From Bradyrhizobium pachyrhizi (GTDB lineage: Bacteria; Pseudomonadota; Alphaproteobacteria; Rhizobiales; Xanthobacteraceae): a DNA stretch of 40,081 nucleotides. Numbering within the stretch: the stretch's first letter is position 1; each line of letters starts with the position of its first letter. The stretch covers positions 67,324 through 107,404 of the forward strand of contig NZ_LFIQ01000117.1 in assembly GCF_001189245.1 (NCBI RefSeq), written 5' to 3'. The notes beneath the pieces are model-generated. The model was not told the origin of the DNA. It saw nothing but the letters and a program-made list of their open reading frames with translations, and did no database searches. Shown here piece by piece: positions 6,857 to 15,228 of the stretch. The position numbers and the translations under genes were made by a program.

Positions 6857-9800
6857 GTGGCAGGGCGGCAGCGGATAGACCGCGTCAGGCGCCAGTACAA
6901 TCAATGGGTCGCCAACCAGACGCTGGAAGACTACGCGCTGCGCTTCACCGCCAAGAGCGCGCGGCGCTGGTCCGCCGCCCGCGTCGCCAACACCGCGCTC
7001 GGCGCGATCTCCTTCCTCGCGCTGGAGGCGATCGGCGGCACTATCACGCTGAACTACGGTGCGATGAATGCCTCCGCCGCGATCCTGGTCGTCAGCGTCA
7101 TCATCTTCCTCTGCGGGCTGCCGATCGCCTACCATGCCGCGAAGAGCGGCATCGACATCGACCTGCTGACCCGCGGCGCCGGCTTCGGCTATATCGGCTC
7201 GACCATCACCTCGCTGATCTACGCCTCCTTCACCTTCATCTTCTTCGCGATCGAGGCGGTGATCCTGGCCAGCGCGCTCGACATGTGCTTCGGCATCCCG
7301 CGGCCGATCGGCTATTTGATCAGCGCAGTCGTGATCATTCCGCTGGTGATCTACGGCATCACGCTGATCAGCCGCTTCCAGCTCTGGACCCAGCCGCTGT
7401 GGATCGTCCTCCACATCATGCCGTTCGCGGCGATCGCCTGGGCCAATCCGCATTCCTTCACCGAGTGGCGCAAATTCGCCGGCGATCATGGCGATCCCGC
7501 AGGGAATCTCGACCTGCTGCTGTTCGGCACCGCGGCCTCCGTCGTGTTTGCGCTGGTGGCGCAGATCGGCGAGCAGGTCGACTTCCTGCGCTTTCTGCCG
7601 CGTGACCGCCGCACCTCGCGCAAGGCCTGGTGGATCGCGCTGCTGAGCGCCGGTCCCGGCTGGATCGTGCTCGGCGCGCTCAAGCTGCTGGCCGGCTCGT
7701 TCCTGGCCTTCTTCGCGCTGAGCCACGGCGTCTCGGCCGAGCACGCGGCCGAGCCGGCCAACATGTATCTCGAGGCGTTCCGTTACGTGCTGTCGCAGCC
7801 GGATCTGGCAATGGCGCTGACGGGGACATTCGTGATCCTGTCGCAGGTCAAGATCAACGTCACCAATGCCTATGCCGGCTCGATCGCCTGGTCGAATTTC
7901 TTCTCCCGCCTCACCCACTCGCATCCCGGCCGCGTGGTGTGGCTGGTGTTCAATGTCGTCGTCGCGCTGCTGCTGATGGAGATCGGCGTCTACAAGGCGC
8001 TGGAGCAGACGCTCGCGCTCTACTCGAACGTCGCGATCGCCTGGGTCGGCGCGCTGGTAGCCGATCTCGTCGTCAACAAGCCGCTCAGCCTGCGGCCGCA
8101 GCACATCGAGTTCAAGCGCGCCCATCTCTGCGATATCAATCCGGTCGGCGTCGGCGCGATGACGATCGCCACCGTGGTCTCGATCAGCGCGTTCTACGGC
8201 CTGTTCGGCCCGACCGCGAAGGCGCTGTCGGCCTTCGTCGCGCTTGCGGTCGCGTTCGTCACGGCTCCCCTGATCGCCTGGGCCACCGATGGCAAGTACT
8301 ACATCGCCCGCAAGCCGAAGCGGAGCTGGCAGAACATTGAATCGATCCAGTGCTGCATCTGCGAGCATGCATTCGAGCCCGAGGACATGGCTTCCTGCCC
8401 CGCCTATGCCGGCCCGATCTGCTCGCTGTGCTGCTCGCTCGACGCACGCTGCCATGACCTCTGCAAGCCGCATGGCCGGATCGGCGCACAGGTCTCGGAC
8501 GCGCTGGGCAAGGTGATGCCGCAGCCGATCTACGCCCGCATCAACTCGCAGCTTGGGCATTATCTCGGCGTGTTCGCCGTCTCGGCCGGCCTCGTGGCGC
8601 TGGTGCTCGGCCTGATCTACCTGCAGACCACCGCGGCCGTGCATGCCAACGAATTGCTGGCCGACGTGCTCTGGAAGGTGTTCTTTGCGCTGACCCTCAT
8701 CATCGGCGTCGTCGCTTGGCTGTTCGTGCTGGCACAACAGAGCCGGCGCGCCGCGGAAGCGGAAACACGCCGGCAGACCACGCTGCTGATCCAGGAGATC
8801 GACGCCCACAAGCGGACCGACGCCGAACTGCAGCGCGCCAAAGAAGTTGCCGAGTCAGCCAATCTCGCCAAGAGCCGGTACGTCGTGGGCCTCAGCCACG
8901 AGCTTCGCTCGCCGCTGAATGCGATCTCCGGCTACGCGCAATTGCTGGAGCAGGACGACAGCCTGCAGGTGCGGCCGCGCGAGCAAGTGCGCGTGGTCCG
9001 CCGCAGCGCCGATCATCTGTCGGGGCTGATCGACGGCATCCTCGATATCTCCAAGATCGAGGCCGGCCGGCTCTACCTGTCGCGCGATGAAGTGCGTTTG
9101 AATGACTTCCTCGAGCAGCTGGTCGGCATGTTCCGCCTGCAAGCCGCAGCAAAAGGCATCGACTTCGTGTTCAAACGGCCGGCCGTGCTGCCCGTCGTGG
9201 TCTATGCCGACGAGAAGCGGCTGCGGCAGATCCTGATCAACCTGCTGTCGAATGCGATCAAGTTCACGCAATCCGGCCAGGTGCAGTTCGTGGTGCATTA
9301 CCGCAGCCCGGTCGCAGAGTTCGAGGTGATCGATACCGGGCCCGGCATCCAGCCCGACGATCTCGAGCGGATCTTCGCCCCGTTCGAGCGCGGCGCGCTT
9401 GGCGTCACCCAGCCACAGACCGGCACCGGGCTCGGGCTCACCATCAGCCGCCTGCTCGCGGGTGTGATGGGCGGCGACATCAAGGTGTTGAGCACGGTCG
9501 GCACCGGCAGCACGTTCCGCGTCAAGCTGCTGCTGTCGGAGGTCACCAATCCGCGGCGCGATGCGCCGGTCGATGCTCCCGTGTACGGCTATCACGGTCC
9601 GCGCAAGACGATCCTGATCACCGACGACGACCCGACCCACCGCGACCTGTTGCGCGAGATCCTGACGCCGCTCGGCTTCATCCTGCTCAGCGCGCCGGAT
9701 GGGCCGGGCTGTCTTGCCCTCGCGCAGCATTGCCGGCCGGACCTGTTCCTGCTCGACATCTCGATGGCAGGCATGGACGGCTGGACCGTCGCCGAAACCC

Positions 9801-10225
9801 TGCGCTCCGAAGGCCATCACCAGGCGCGGATCCTGATGATCTCGGCCAGCGCGCTGGAGGCCCATGGCGCGCCGCTGGCGCAACCATTCCATGACGGCTA
9901 CCTGATGAAGCCGATCGACATCCCGCGGCTGCTCGAGACCATCCGCCAGTTGCTCAAGATCGAGTGGCAGTATGAGGCCGAGCCGGCCCCGCCTCCACAG
10001 TGGAAGCCCGAGAGTGGTTCGCGGCCGCCGGTGAAATATGTCGAAGAGCTGATCAGCCTCGGCCAGCTCGGCTATGTCAGGGCGATCCAGCTCAAGCTCG
10101 ACGAGATCGGCAATGAGTGTCCCGAACATGCCGACTTCGTCGGCCAGATGCGCACGCTGATCGACCGGTTCGATCTCGATCAATATATGGCGACGTTGAA
10201 GATATTGCACAGTTATGACCATTGA
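6857..10225 (+). CDS. NCS1 permease-type hybrid histidine kinase with receiver
   Basis: The protein has 1122 residues from the GTG at 6857, chosen because CCAGGAG (6841-6847) lies 9 bases upstream. An open frame reaches back to 6743 but would include the promoter. Residues about 20-470 are a polytopic membrane domain resembling NCS1 nucleobase:cation symporters (ALEAIGGTITLNYG, LLTRGAGFGYIGS, QVKINVTNAYAGS). A cluster of nine cysteines follows at 499-536, then two further membrane segments (about 570-640). The kinase core comes next, with His681 in SHELRSPLN, an N-box NLLSNAIKF, DTGPGI and GTGLGL. A receiver with Asp967 and a short helical tail end the protein. The design parallels CbrA/CrbS kinases, which carry an SLC5-type transporter; here the transporter belongs to another family. 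Being next to urtA and probably sigma-54 controlled, it may sense urea, a purine or a breakdown product. Ligand and transport activity are unknown. Confidence 0.88.
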   Translation: MAGRQRIDRVRRQYNQWVANQTLEDYALRFTAKSARRWSAARVANTALGAISFLALEAIGGTITLNYGAMNASAAILVVSVIIFLCGLPIAYHAAKSGIDIDLLTRGAGFGYIGSTITSLIYASFTFIFFAIEAVILASALDMCFGIPRPIGYLISAVVIIPLVIYGITLISRFQLWTQPLWIVLHIMPFAAIAWANPHSFTEWRKFAGDHGDPAGNLDLLLFGTAASVVFALVAQIGEQVDFLRFLPRDRRTSRKAWWIALLSAGPGWIVLGALKLLAGSFLAFFALSHGVSAEHAAEPANMYLEAFRYVLSQPDLAMALTGTFVILSQVKINVTNAYAGSIAWSNFFSRLTHSHPGRVVWLVFNVVVALLLMEIGVYKALEQTLALYSNVAIAWVGALVADLVVNKPLSLRPQHIEFKRAHLCDINPVGVGAMTIATVVSISAFYGLFGPTAKALSAFVALAVAFVTAPLIAWATDGKYYIARKPKRSWQNIESIQCCICEHAFEPEDMASCPAYAGPICSLCCSLDARCHDLCKPHGRIGAQVSDALGKVMPQPIYARINSQLGHYLGVFAVSAGLVALVLGLIYLQTTAAVHANELLADVLWKVFFALTLIIGVVAWLFVLAQQSRRAAEAETRRQTTLLIQEIDAHKRTDAELQRAKEVAESANLAKSRYVVGLSHELRSPLNAISGYAQLLEQDDSLQVRPREQVRVVRRSADHLSGLIDGILDISKIEAGRLYLSRDEVRLNDFLEQLVGMFRLQAAAKGIDFVFKRPAVLPVVVYADEKRLRQILINLLSNAIKFTQSGQVQFVVHYRSPVAEFEVIDTGPGIQPDDLERIFAPFERGALGVTQPQTGTGLGLTISRLLAGVMGGDIKVLSTVGTGSTFRVKLLLSEVTNPRRDAPVDAPVYGYHGPRKTILITDDDPTHRDLLREILTPLGFILLSAPDGPGCLALAQHCRPDLFLLDISMAGMDGWTVAETLRSEGHHQARILMISASALEAHGAPLAQPFHDGYLMKPIDIPRLLETIRQLLKIEWQYEAEPAPPPQWKPESGSRPPVKYVEELISLGQLGYVRAIQLKLDEIGNECPEHADFVGQMRTLIDRFDLDQYMATLKILHSYDH

Positions 10226-11141
10226 ACAAAAGAAGCGCGACGTTGCGCTCGTCGTCGACGACTCGCCCGAGACGTTGCGCCTGCTGACCGATGCACTCGA
10301 CGGCGCCGGCATGACCGTGATGGTGGCGCTCGACGGCGCCTCGGCGATGCGCATCGTCGACCAGATCACGCCCGATATCGTGCTGCTGGATGCCGTGATG
10401 CCCGGCATGGACGGTTTCGAGACCTGCCGGCGACTGAAGCGCGATGCCGGGCTCGACGGCGTGCCGATCATCTTCATGACGGGTCTTGCCGAAACCGAGC
10501 ATATCGTGCGCGGGCTGGAGGCCGGCGGCGTCGACTATGTGACGAAGCCGATCGTGGTCGAGGAGATGCTGGCGCGCATCCGGGTCCATCTCGCCAATGC
10601 GCGGATGACGCAAAGCGCCCGCGCCGCGCTCGACGTCTCCGGCCGCTATCTGCTCGCGGTGAACAGCGCCGGCGCGCTGCTGTGGGCGACGCCGCAGGCA
10701 CAGCGACTGCTGTCGGACACGCTCGCCGACGCCGCCGACAATTTCGCGCTGCCGGATCCGATGCCGCAATGGCTCGAGCAGGCGCAGAAAGGCGCTGCGG
10801 GAAAGAAGACTGCGACCGTGGCACCTTTCCCCGGCAACGAGCAGCTGCGGCTGCAATATATGGGCAAGCTCGGCCCGAACGAATTCCTGCTGCGTCTCGC
10901 CAAGGACACCAGCGGCGATATGCCGGCCGAGTTCTCCAGCGAGCTCGGCCTGACCACGCGTGAAGGCGAAGTGCTGTCCTGGCTCTCCAAGGGCAAGACC
11001 AACCGCGACATCGCGCAGATCCTCGGCCTCAGCCCACGCACCGTCGACAAGCACCTCGAGCAGATCTACGCCAAGCTCGGCGTCGAGAACCGCACCGCCG
11101 CCGCCGCGATCGCGGTCAACGCCAGGCACCGCAAGTCCTAG
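10215..11141 (+). CDS. LuxR-type response regulator paired with the permease-kinase
   Basis: This is a 308-residue response regulator. An N-terminal receiver has acidic residues Asp15-Asp16 and the phosphorylatable Asp59 in VLLDAVMPGMDG. A middle section (about 130-230) looks PAS-like (YLLAVNSAGALLWATPQA). A C-terminal LuxR/GerE helix-turn-helix follows (LTTREGEVLSWLSKGKTNRD, with LSPRTVDKHLEQIYAKLGV). It overlaps the kinase gene by 11 bases, so the two are translationally coupled and most likely form one phosphorelay. CrbR/ErdR, partner of the SLC5-kinase CrbS/MxtR, has a similar LuxR-type design, but I cannot show orthology. Likely targets are the urt-fmd operon or other nitrogen-source genes; this is inference. 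Confidence 0.9.
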   Translation: MTIEQKKRDVALVVDDSPETLRLLTDALDGAGMTVMVALDGASAMRIVDQITPDIVLLDAVMPGMDGFETCRRLKRDAGLDGVPIIFMTGLAETEHIVRGLEAGGVDYVTKPIVVEEMLARIRVHLANARMTQSARAALDVSGRYLLAVNSAGALLWATPQAQRLLSDTLADAADNFALPDPMPQWLEQAQKGAAGKKTATVAPFPGNEQLRLQYMGKLGPNEFLLRLAKDTSGDMPAEFSSELGLTTREGEVLSWLSKGKTNRDIAQILGLSPRTVDKHLEQIYAKLGVENRTAAAAIAVNARHRKS

Positions 11142-11240
11142 CCTGCTGCCTCCACTGCCCCGGGGACGCGTCCTGACATGGCCAGTCGCCCCAGACCGTG
11201 ACAGGATGGGCTGACACGTTCATTCCGGCGGAGAATAGGC

Positions 11241-12119
11241 ATGGATCGTCTGGCGGCGATGGAGACATTCGTGCGGGTGGTCGAGACCGGCTCGTTCTCC
11301 GGCGCAGCGCGGCAGCTTCGCGTGGGCCAGCCAGCGGTTTCGAAATCGGTCGCGCAGCTCGAGGAATTTCTCGGGGTCAAGCTGCTGACCCGCTCGACCC
11401 ATGGCCTCACGCCGACGGAAGCGGGGCTTGGCTATCTCGAGCGTGCCCGGCGCGCGCTGGACGAGGCTGCGGAAGCCGAACTGGCGGCGCGTGGCGCCGG
11501 GGCCGGCCTCAAGGGCCGATTGCGGGTCTGTGCGGCCGTCACCTTCGCACGCATCCATCTCATTCCGATGCTGCCGAGGTTTCTCGCGCAGCATCCCGAG
11601 CTGGACCTCGAGGTCGTGCTCGATGACCGTCAGATCGACCTCGTCCAGGAGGGCATCGATGTCGCGCTGCGGATGGGTAAGATGACGGATTCGACGCTGA
11701 CGGTGCGCCGTATCGCGCGATGCCAGCGCTTCGTGCTGGGCACGCCTGCCTATTTCGACCGCGCCGGCACGCCGTCGACACCGAGCGAATTGAGCCGGCA
11801 CCAAGCCGTCGTCTATCTTCGCGAGGGCAGCGTGTGGTCGTTTCAACGTGACAGTACCGAACTGGCCGTCACCGTGCGGAGCCGGTTGCGGGTGACCGCA
11901 GCCGAAGGCGTCCGTGCTGCGGTGCTCGCCGATGCCGGGCTCACGATCGCATCGGAATGGATGTTCACCCCGGAGCTCAAATCGGGCGCCGTGCGCGCGG
12001 TCCTGCCGGAATGGAACCTCCCAGCCCTCGATCTCTGGGCCGTGCTTCCGACCGGACGTGCAGCGACCGCCAAGGCACGCGCATTCGTGAGCTTCTTCGA
12101 GCGCAGCTTCAATGCATGA
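11241..12119 (+). CDS. LysR-family transcriptional regulator
   Basis: The protein has 292 residues, a normal LysR length. The N-terminal winged helix-turn-helix is clear (MDRLAAMETFVRVVETGSFS, then QPAVSKSVAQLEEFLGVKLL), followed by a substrate-binding domain from about residue 90. GGAG lies 7 bases before the ATG. It ends 164 bp before the peroxiredoxin-like gene on the same strand. It may control that gene through the palindrome at 12147-12169. The inducer cannot be read from the sequence. Confidence 0.9.
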   Translation: MDRLAAMETFVRVVETGSFSGAARQLRVGQPAVSKSVAQLEEFLGVKLLTRSTHGLTPTEAGLGYLERARRALDEAAEAELAARGAGAGLKGRLRVCAAVTFARIHLIPMLPRFLAQHPELDLEVVLDDRQIDLVQEGIDVALRMGKMTDSTLTVRRIARCQRFVLGTPAYFDRAGTPSTPSELSRHQAVVYLREGSVWSFQRDSTELAVTVRSRLRVTAAEGVRAAVLADAGLTIASEWMFTPELKSGAVRAVLPEWNLPALDLWAVLPTGRAATAKARAFVSFFERSFNA

Positions 12120-12146
12120 CGTCATCGGCCGCTTGAAACGGTGGAT

Positions 12147-12169
12147 GCTTATTCCCAACAGGAATAAGC
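12147..12169. promoter_or_regulatory. Perfect 9-bp inverted repeat upstream of the peroxiredoxin-like gene
   Basis: GCTTATTCC-CAACA-GGAATAAGC is a perfect palindrome with 9-bp arms and contains the LysR-type T-N11-A core (T12152...A12164). It lies between the lysR stop and the next start, 115 bp before the latter. It may be a LysR operator. It could also be a hairpin ending the lysR message, but no T-tract follows. Confidence 0.5.
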
Positions 12170-12283
12170 GCTAGTCCGACGGCAGCGCTACCCGGCGTGG
12201 CCACCTCCTTTAGCTTGCAGCGTGTGAGTTCAACAAACCGGACGGCGCCGCCGTCCACCGCGCAGAAACCGAGGAGAACCGTT

Positions 12284-12955
12284 ATGTCGCTGCAAGCCAG
12301 GCTCAACGCTTTCAAGGCCGATTTCGAAGCCGGAAAGCCGCCCTACAACGTTCCGCGACCAGTCATCGATATCATGCACCGCGCCACCGCGGAGCTGATC
12401 GCATCCGGCGCCGCCCAGCGCGCCAGGAAGGCTGGCGATGTCGCCCCCGCCTTCTCGCTCCGCGATCCCGAGGGCAACATCGTCAACTCGACCGATCTGT
12501 TGAAGCGCGGCCCGCTGGTGCTCAGCTTCTACCGCGGCGTCTGGTGCCCGTATTGCAACATGGAGTTGCAGGCGCTCGAGGCGGCCAAGCCGGAATTCGA
12601 CAGATGCGGCGCCGCGCTGGTGGCGATCTCGCCGCAGACCGCGCCGAACAGCCGCAAGTCGGTGCGCCAGAACAAGCTCTCCTTCCCGATCCTGTCCGAC
12701 GTGAACGGTCAGGTCGGCGAGGCCTTCGGACTGCGCTTCCACCTGCCCGACTATCTGGTCGAGCTCTACAAGCAGCTGAAGAACGATCTGCCGACGTTCA
12801 ACGACGATCCGAGCTGGACGCTGCCGATGCCGGCCCGCTACGTCATCGGACAGGACGGTGTGATCCTCTACTCCGAAGTCAACCCCGACTATACCCGCCG
12901 ACCCGAGCCCGAGGACATGATCGCTGTCCTCCAGCAGGCGACCGTGAAGGCATGA
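12284..12955 (+). CDS. Peroxiredoxin-like (AhpC/TSA family) protein
   Basis: This is a 223-residue thioredoxin-fold protein. The ATG at 12284 is chosen because GAGGAG sits 7 bases upstream; the frame is open further back without a binding site. A helical N-terminal extension (1-50) precedes the AhpC/TSA domain. The active-site region reads SFYRGVWCPYCNME, with Cys88 and Cys91 as a CxxC pair. This is the Prx-like2 pattern rather than the usual PxxxTxxC of 2-Cys peroxiredoxins. It probably reduces peroxides or disulfides in the cytoplasm. Its place between a LysR gene and an RclR-like cluster suggests a stress role. Confidence 0.85.
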   Translation: MSLQARLNAFKADFEAGKPPYNVPRPVIDIMHRATAELIASGAAQRARKAGDVAPAFSLRDPEGNIVNSTDLLKRGPLVLSFYRGVWCPYCNMELQALEAAKPEFDRCGAALVAISPQTAPNSRKSVRQNKLSFPILSDVNGQVGEAFGLRFHLPDYLVELYKQLKNDLPTFNDDPSWTLPMPARYVIGQDGVILYSEVNPDYTRRPEPEDMIAVLQQATVKA

Positions 12956-13009
12956 CAGCGCGCAGACTGGCCGGTGGCGAGTGACCATCGGCCGCCTTCC
13001 TCTCGCAGG

Positions 13010-14005
13010 CTACGCATGTGCGGCCGGCGTACTCCCCTCCGGATCGGCGGGCGCGCCGGCGCCGGCCAACACATCCACCCCGGAGTGCTGCGACTTTCGC
13101 CACTGCGCCGGCGTCACGCCCATGTGGCTCTTGAAGGCGCGCTGAAAGGCGGCTTCCGATTGATACCCGACCATCTCCGCCACGGCGCCGGTCGAAAGCG
13201 ACGATCCCTTCAACTCGTTCGCCGCAAGCGTCATCCTGATGTCGGTGAGCAGATCGCTGGCCGATCGCCCGAGCTTGTCCTGGAACTGCCGCGCCAGCGT
13301 GGCGCGCGACATGTTGCAAAGCCGTGCGAGCTCCGGCAGCGACCACGCTCGCGCAGGCTCCTTGAACATGGCGGCCACGGCCGGCGCGAGCCTGGGATCA
13401 CCGACCAAGGCGAGAAGTCCCCGTGACGTTGCGTCGGTCTCGCTCGCAAGCCGCAGCACAAGCGCGAACATTGCCGTGGACAATGCATTCAGCATGGCGC
13501 GGCCGCCCAGATGATCGTCGGCCGTTTCGCTGCGCATCAGCGACACGAGCCCGGCGAGCTGCGCAGCCGTCCCCTTTCCCGCACGCGCGCCGGCATGCAC
13601 GACAAGACGCGGCGGAAGATAGCCGCGCAACAGACGGTCGTGGGGCGGTGTAATCGCGAAGTGCCCGCACAACAGGTCAAGCCGTTCGTCCGATCCGAGG
13701 TTTTCGCTGATCGTGAAATTCTCCGCCGCCCGGTTGCGCGCCGGCAGCGGTATCGCCCCGCTACCGTCGTGCATCACGTGTCGCGGGTTGCCGGGAAGCA
13801 GAAGGATGTCGCCGGCCTTCAGCAGCAACGGCCGTCCGCCAGCGGCGGCGTCCAGGATCGCCGAGCCGGCGAGCACCGCATGATAGGGGATCTCGTTGGT
13901 TAAACCCGGGCCCTGCTCGATACGCCAGGGGACGCTGTAGCTGCAGCGAAGATCGAGCCGCCCGCGCACCGGCATCATCTCGAACAGCCGGCTCAGCCAA
14001 TCCAT
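13010..14005 (-). CDS. rclR: AraC-family regulator resembling RclR
   Basis: The protein has 331 residues. The start at 14005 (MDWLSRLFEMMPVRGRLDLRC) has GGGGGAT about 7 bases upstream; the frame extends further but without support. An N-terminal cupin-type domain is followed by two helix-turn-helix motifs at the C-terminus (WSLPELARLCNMSRATLARQ and AVAEMVGYQSEAAFQRAF). As I recall E. coli RclR, its start reads MDALSRLLMLNAPQGTIDKNC, with redox cysteines 21 and 89. Cys21 is in the identical place here, and Cys113, followed by Gly, lines up with Cys89-Gly90. It is divergent from an AhpD-like gene and an rclC-like gene. A sensor of hypochlorous acid or another electrophile is the best guess. The symbol is by resemblance. 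Confidence 0.8.
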   Translation of the reverse strand: MDWLSRLFEMMPVRGRLDLRCSYSVPWRIEQGPGLTNEIPYHAVLAGSAILDAAAGGRPLLLKAGDILLLPGNPRHVMHDGSGAIPLPARNRAAENFTISENLGSDERLDLLCGHFAITPPHDRLLRGYLPPRLVVHAGARAGKGTAAQLAGLVSLMRSETADDHLGGRAMLNALSTAMFALVLRLASETDATSRGLLALVGDPRLAPAVAAMFKEPARAWSLPELARLCNMSRATLARQFQDKLGRSASDLLTDIRMTLAANELKGSSLSTGAVAEMVGYQSEAAFQRAFKSHMGVTPAQWRKSQHSGVDVLAGAGAPADPEGSTPAAHA

Positions 14006-14030
14006 AGCCAAATCCCCCTGAAGCAGTATG

Positions 14031-14078
14031 TGAGACGATTGAGCATATAAACGAGCAATATGAACATTCAATGTCTCA
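14031..14078. promoter_or_regulatory. Inverted repeat between the RclR-like regulator and the AhpD-like gene
   Basis: TGAGACGATTGA (14031-14042) and TTCAATGTCTCA (14067-14078) form an imperfect inverted repeat, identical except for one inserted base. Their centres are about 36 bp apart. It lies in the 131-bp space between the divergent genes and is locally AT-rich. It is a plausible operator for the AraC-type regulator; binding is not shown. Confidence 0.45.
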
Positions 14079-14136
14079 AAGCTCGATCCTATTGTCACTC
14101 CGCAATCGTTCACCACCCGCAACAAGGAGTGCCACC

Positions 14137-14673
14137 ATGTCGCGTCTCTCAACCCCCAATCTCGAAACCGATACCGGCCCGTCCGGCCAGATCTACGCCC
14201 AGATCAAGAAGGCGATCGGCGGCGTCCCGAACACCTACGCGGCGATTGCCGCCCACGGTCCGGCCGCGCTCAAGTCGATCCTCGCGGCCGATGCCGTGCT
14301 GACTGGCGGCAGCCTGCCCCGGCGCGACCTGGAGGTCGTCAAGCTCGTGATCAGCGCTGCCGGCGGCTGCGATTATTGTGTCGCCGCGCACTCGCATCTC
14401 GCCAGGATCGCCGGCGTGAATGCCGATGTGCTCAAGCAGATCCGCGACGGCGCGCCGACCAGTGACGCCAGGCGCGATGCGCTCGTGCATTTCGTGCGCA
14501 ACCTCGCGCAGTCGAGCGGCACCGTCAGCGACGAGGATTTCGCCGCGATCAAGTCCGCCGGATACAGCGACGCGCAGCTGGTCGAGATCAGCCTGGCGTT
14601 TGCGACCACGGTCTTCACCAACGTCTTCAACCGCATCAACGACACCGACATCGATTTCCCGGCGGTCGCCTGA
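14137..14673 (+). CDS. AhpD-like carboxymuconolactone decarboxylase family protein
   Basis: This is a 178-residue protein. The ATG at 14137 is supported by AAGGAG at 14124-14129. The core shows the CxxC-x3-His motif (Cys78, Cys81, His85 in GGCDYCVAAHSH) of AhpD-type alkylhydroperoxidases in the CMD family. The family uses this pair for disulfide-linked peroxide reduction. Most family members here act on unknown substrates, so peroxidase function is inference. It is first in a two-gene unit with the DUF417 gene and divergent from the RclR-like regulator. Confidence 0.88.
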   Translation: MSRLSTPNLETDTGPSGQIYAQIKKAIGGVPNTYAAIAAHGPAALKSILAADAVLTGGSLPRRDLEVVKLVISAAGGCDYCVAAHSHLARIAGVNADVLKQIRDGAPTSDARRDALVHFVRNLAQSSGTVSDEDFAAIKSAGYSDAQLVEISLAFATTVFTNVFNRINDTDIDFPAVA

Positions 14674-14709
14674 AGCGACCGGGCGATGTCACGCAAAAGG
14701 ATTACGACC

Positions 14710-15216
14710 ATGACCACGCTTGCCAACACCACACAAAATCCGCTTGTCCGCGCGCTCGACAGGTCCGGCCTGCTGGCGGAGGATCTCGACTATCACGTCG
14801 TCCGGGCCGCGATGGTGATCATGTTCCTGTTCTTCGGTTACCAGAAGTGGTTTCCGTACGAATTCGAACGGCTGGTCCCGTTCATCAGCAACGGGCCGCT
14901 GATCTGGTGGCTGTATCCAGCGTTCGGCCACGCCGGCGCCAGCTACTTCCTCGGCGCCTCGGAATGGACATTCGGTTCGCTGCTGCTCGCGGGCTTCTGG
15001 GACAAGCGGCTCGGCGTGCTCGGCGCCCTCGGCTCGACCGGAACCTTCATCGCGACGGTCACCATCATTCCCTTCATGCCCGATGGCTGGGACGTCGCCG
15101 CCGGTGGCTTCCCCGCGATGACCGGCAACGTGCCGTTCCTGATGAAGGACGTCGTTCTGCTCGCCGTCTCGCTCTACCTGCTGCGACAGGACGTGGTCCG
15201 TCTGATCAGGCAATAG
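14710..15216 (+). CDS. rclC: DUF417 (RclC/YkgB-like) membrane protein
   Basis: This is a 168-residue inner-membrane protein with about four hydrophobic segments (AAMVIMFLFFGYQKWF, WTFGSLLLAGFW, LGALGSTGTFIATVTIIPF, VVLLAVSLYLL). The start at 14710 has AAAAGGA 8 bases upstream; an in-frame ATG at 14686 lacks one. The YQKWFPYEFERLVPFISNGP region is characteristic of DUF417, the family of E. coli RclC (YkgB), which belongs to the reactive-chlorine resistance operon. It follows the AhpD-like gene by 36 bp. Its biochemical role is unknown in any organism I can recall. Confidence 0.85.
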   Translation: MTTLANTTQNPLVRALDRSGLLAEDLDYHVVRAAMVIMFLFFGYQKWFPYEFERLVPFISNGPLIWWLYPAFGHAGASYFLGASEWTFGSLLLAGFWDKRLGVLGALGSTGTFIATVTIIPFMPDGWDVAAGGFPAMTGNVPFLMKDVVLLAVSLYLLRQDVVRLIRQ

Positions 15217-15228
15217 CTGATCGCGATT

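Noticed and set aside
6737..8809. Long minus-strand open frame (690 codons) opposite the permease-kinase gene
   Set aside because: It mirrors the third-codon-position GC of the real gene, is rich in Arg, Asp and Gln with no recognisable domain, and lies wholly antisense to well-supported coding sequence.
8855..10477. Minus-strand frame of 540 codons opposite the kinase and regulator
   Set aside because: It crosses the end of one real gene and the start of the next and shows no protein family features.
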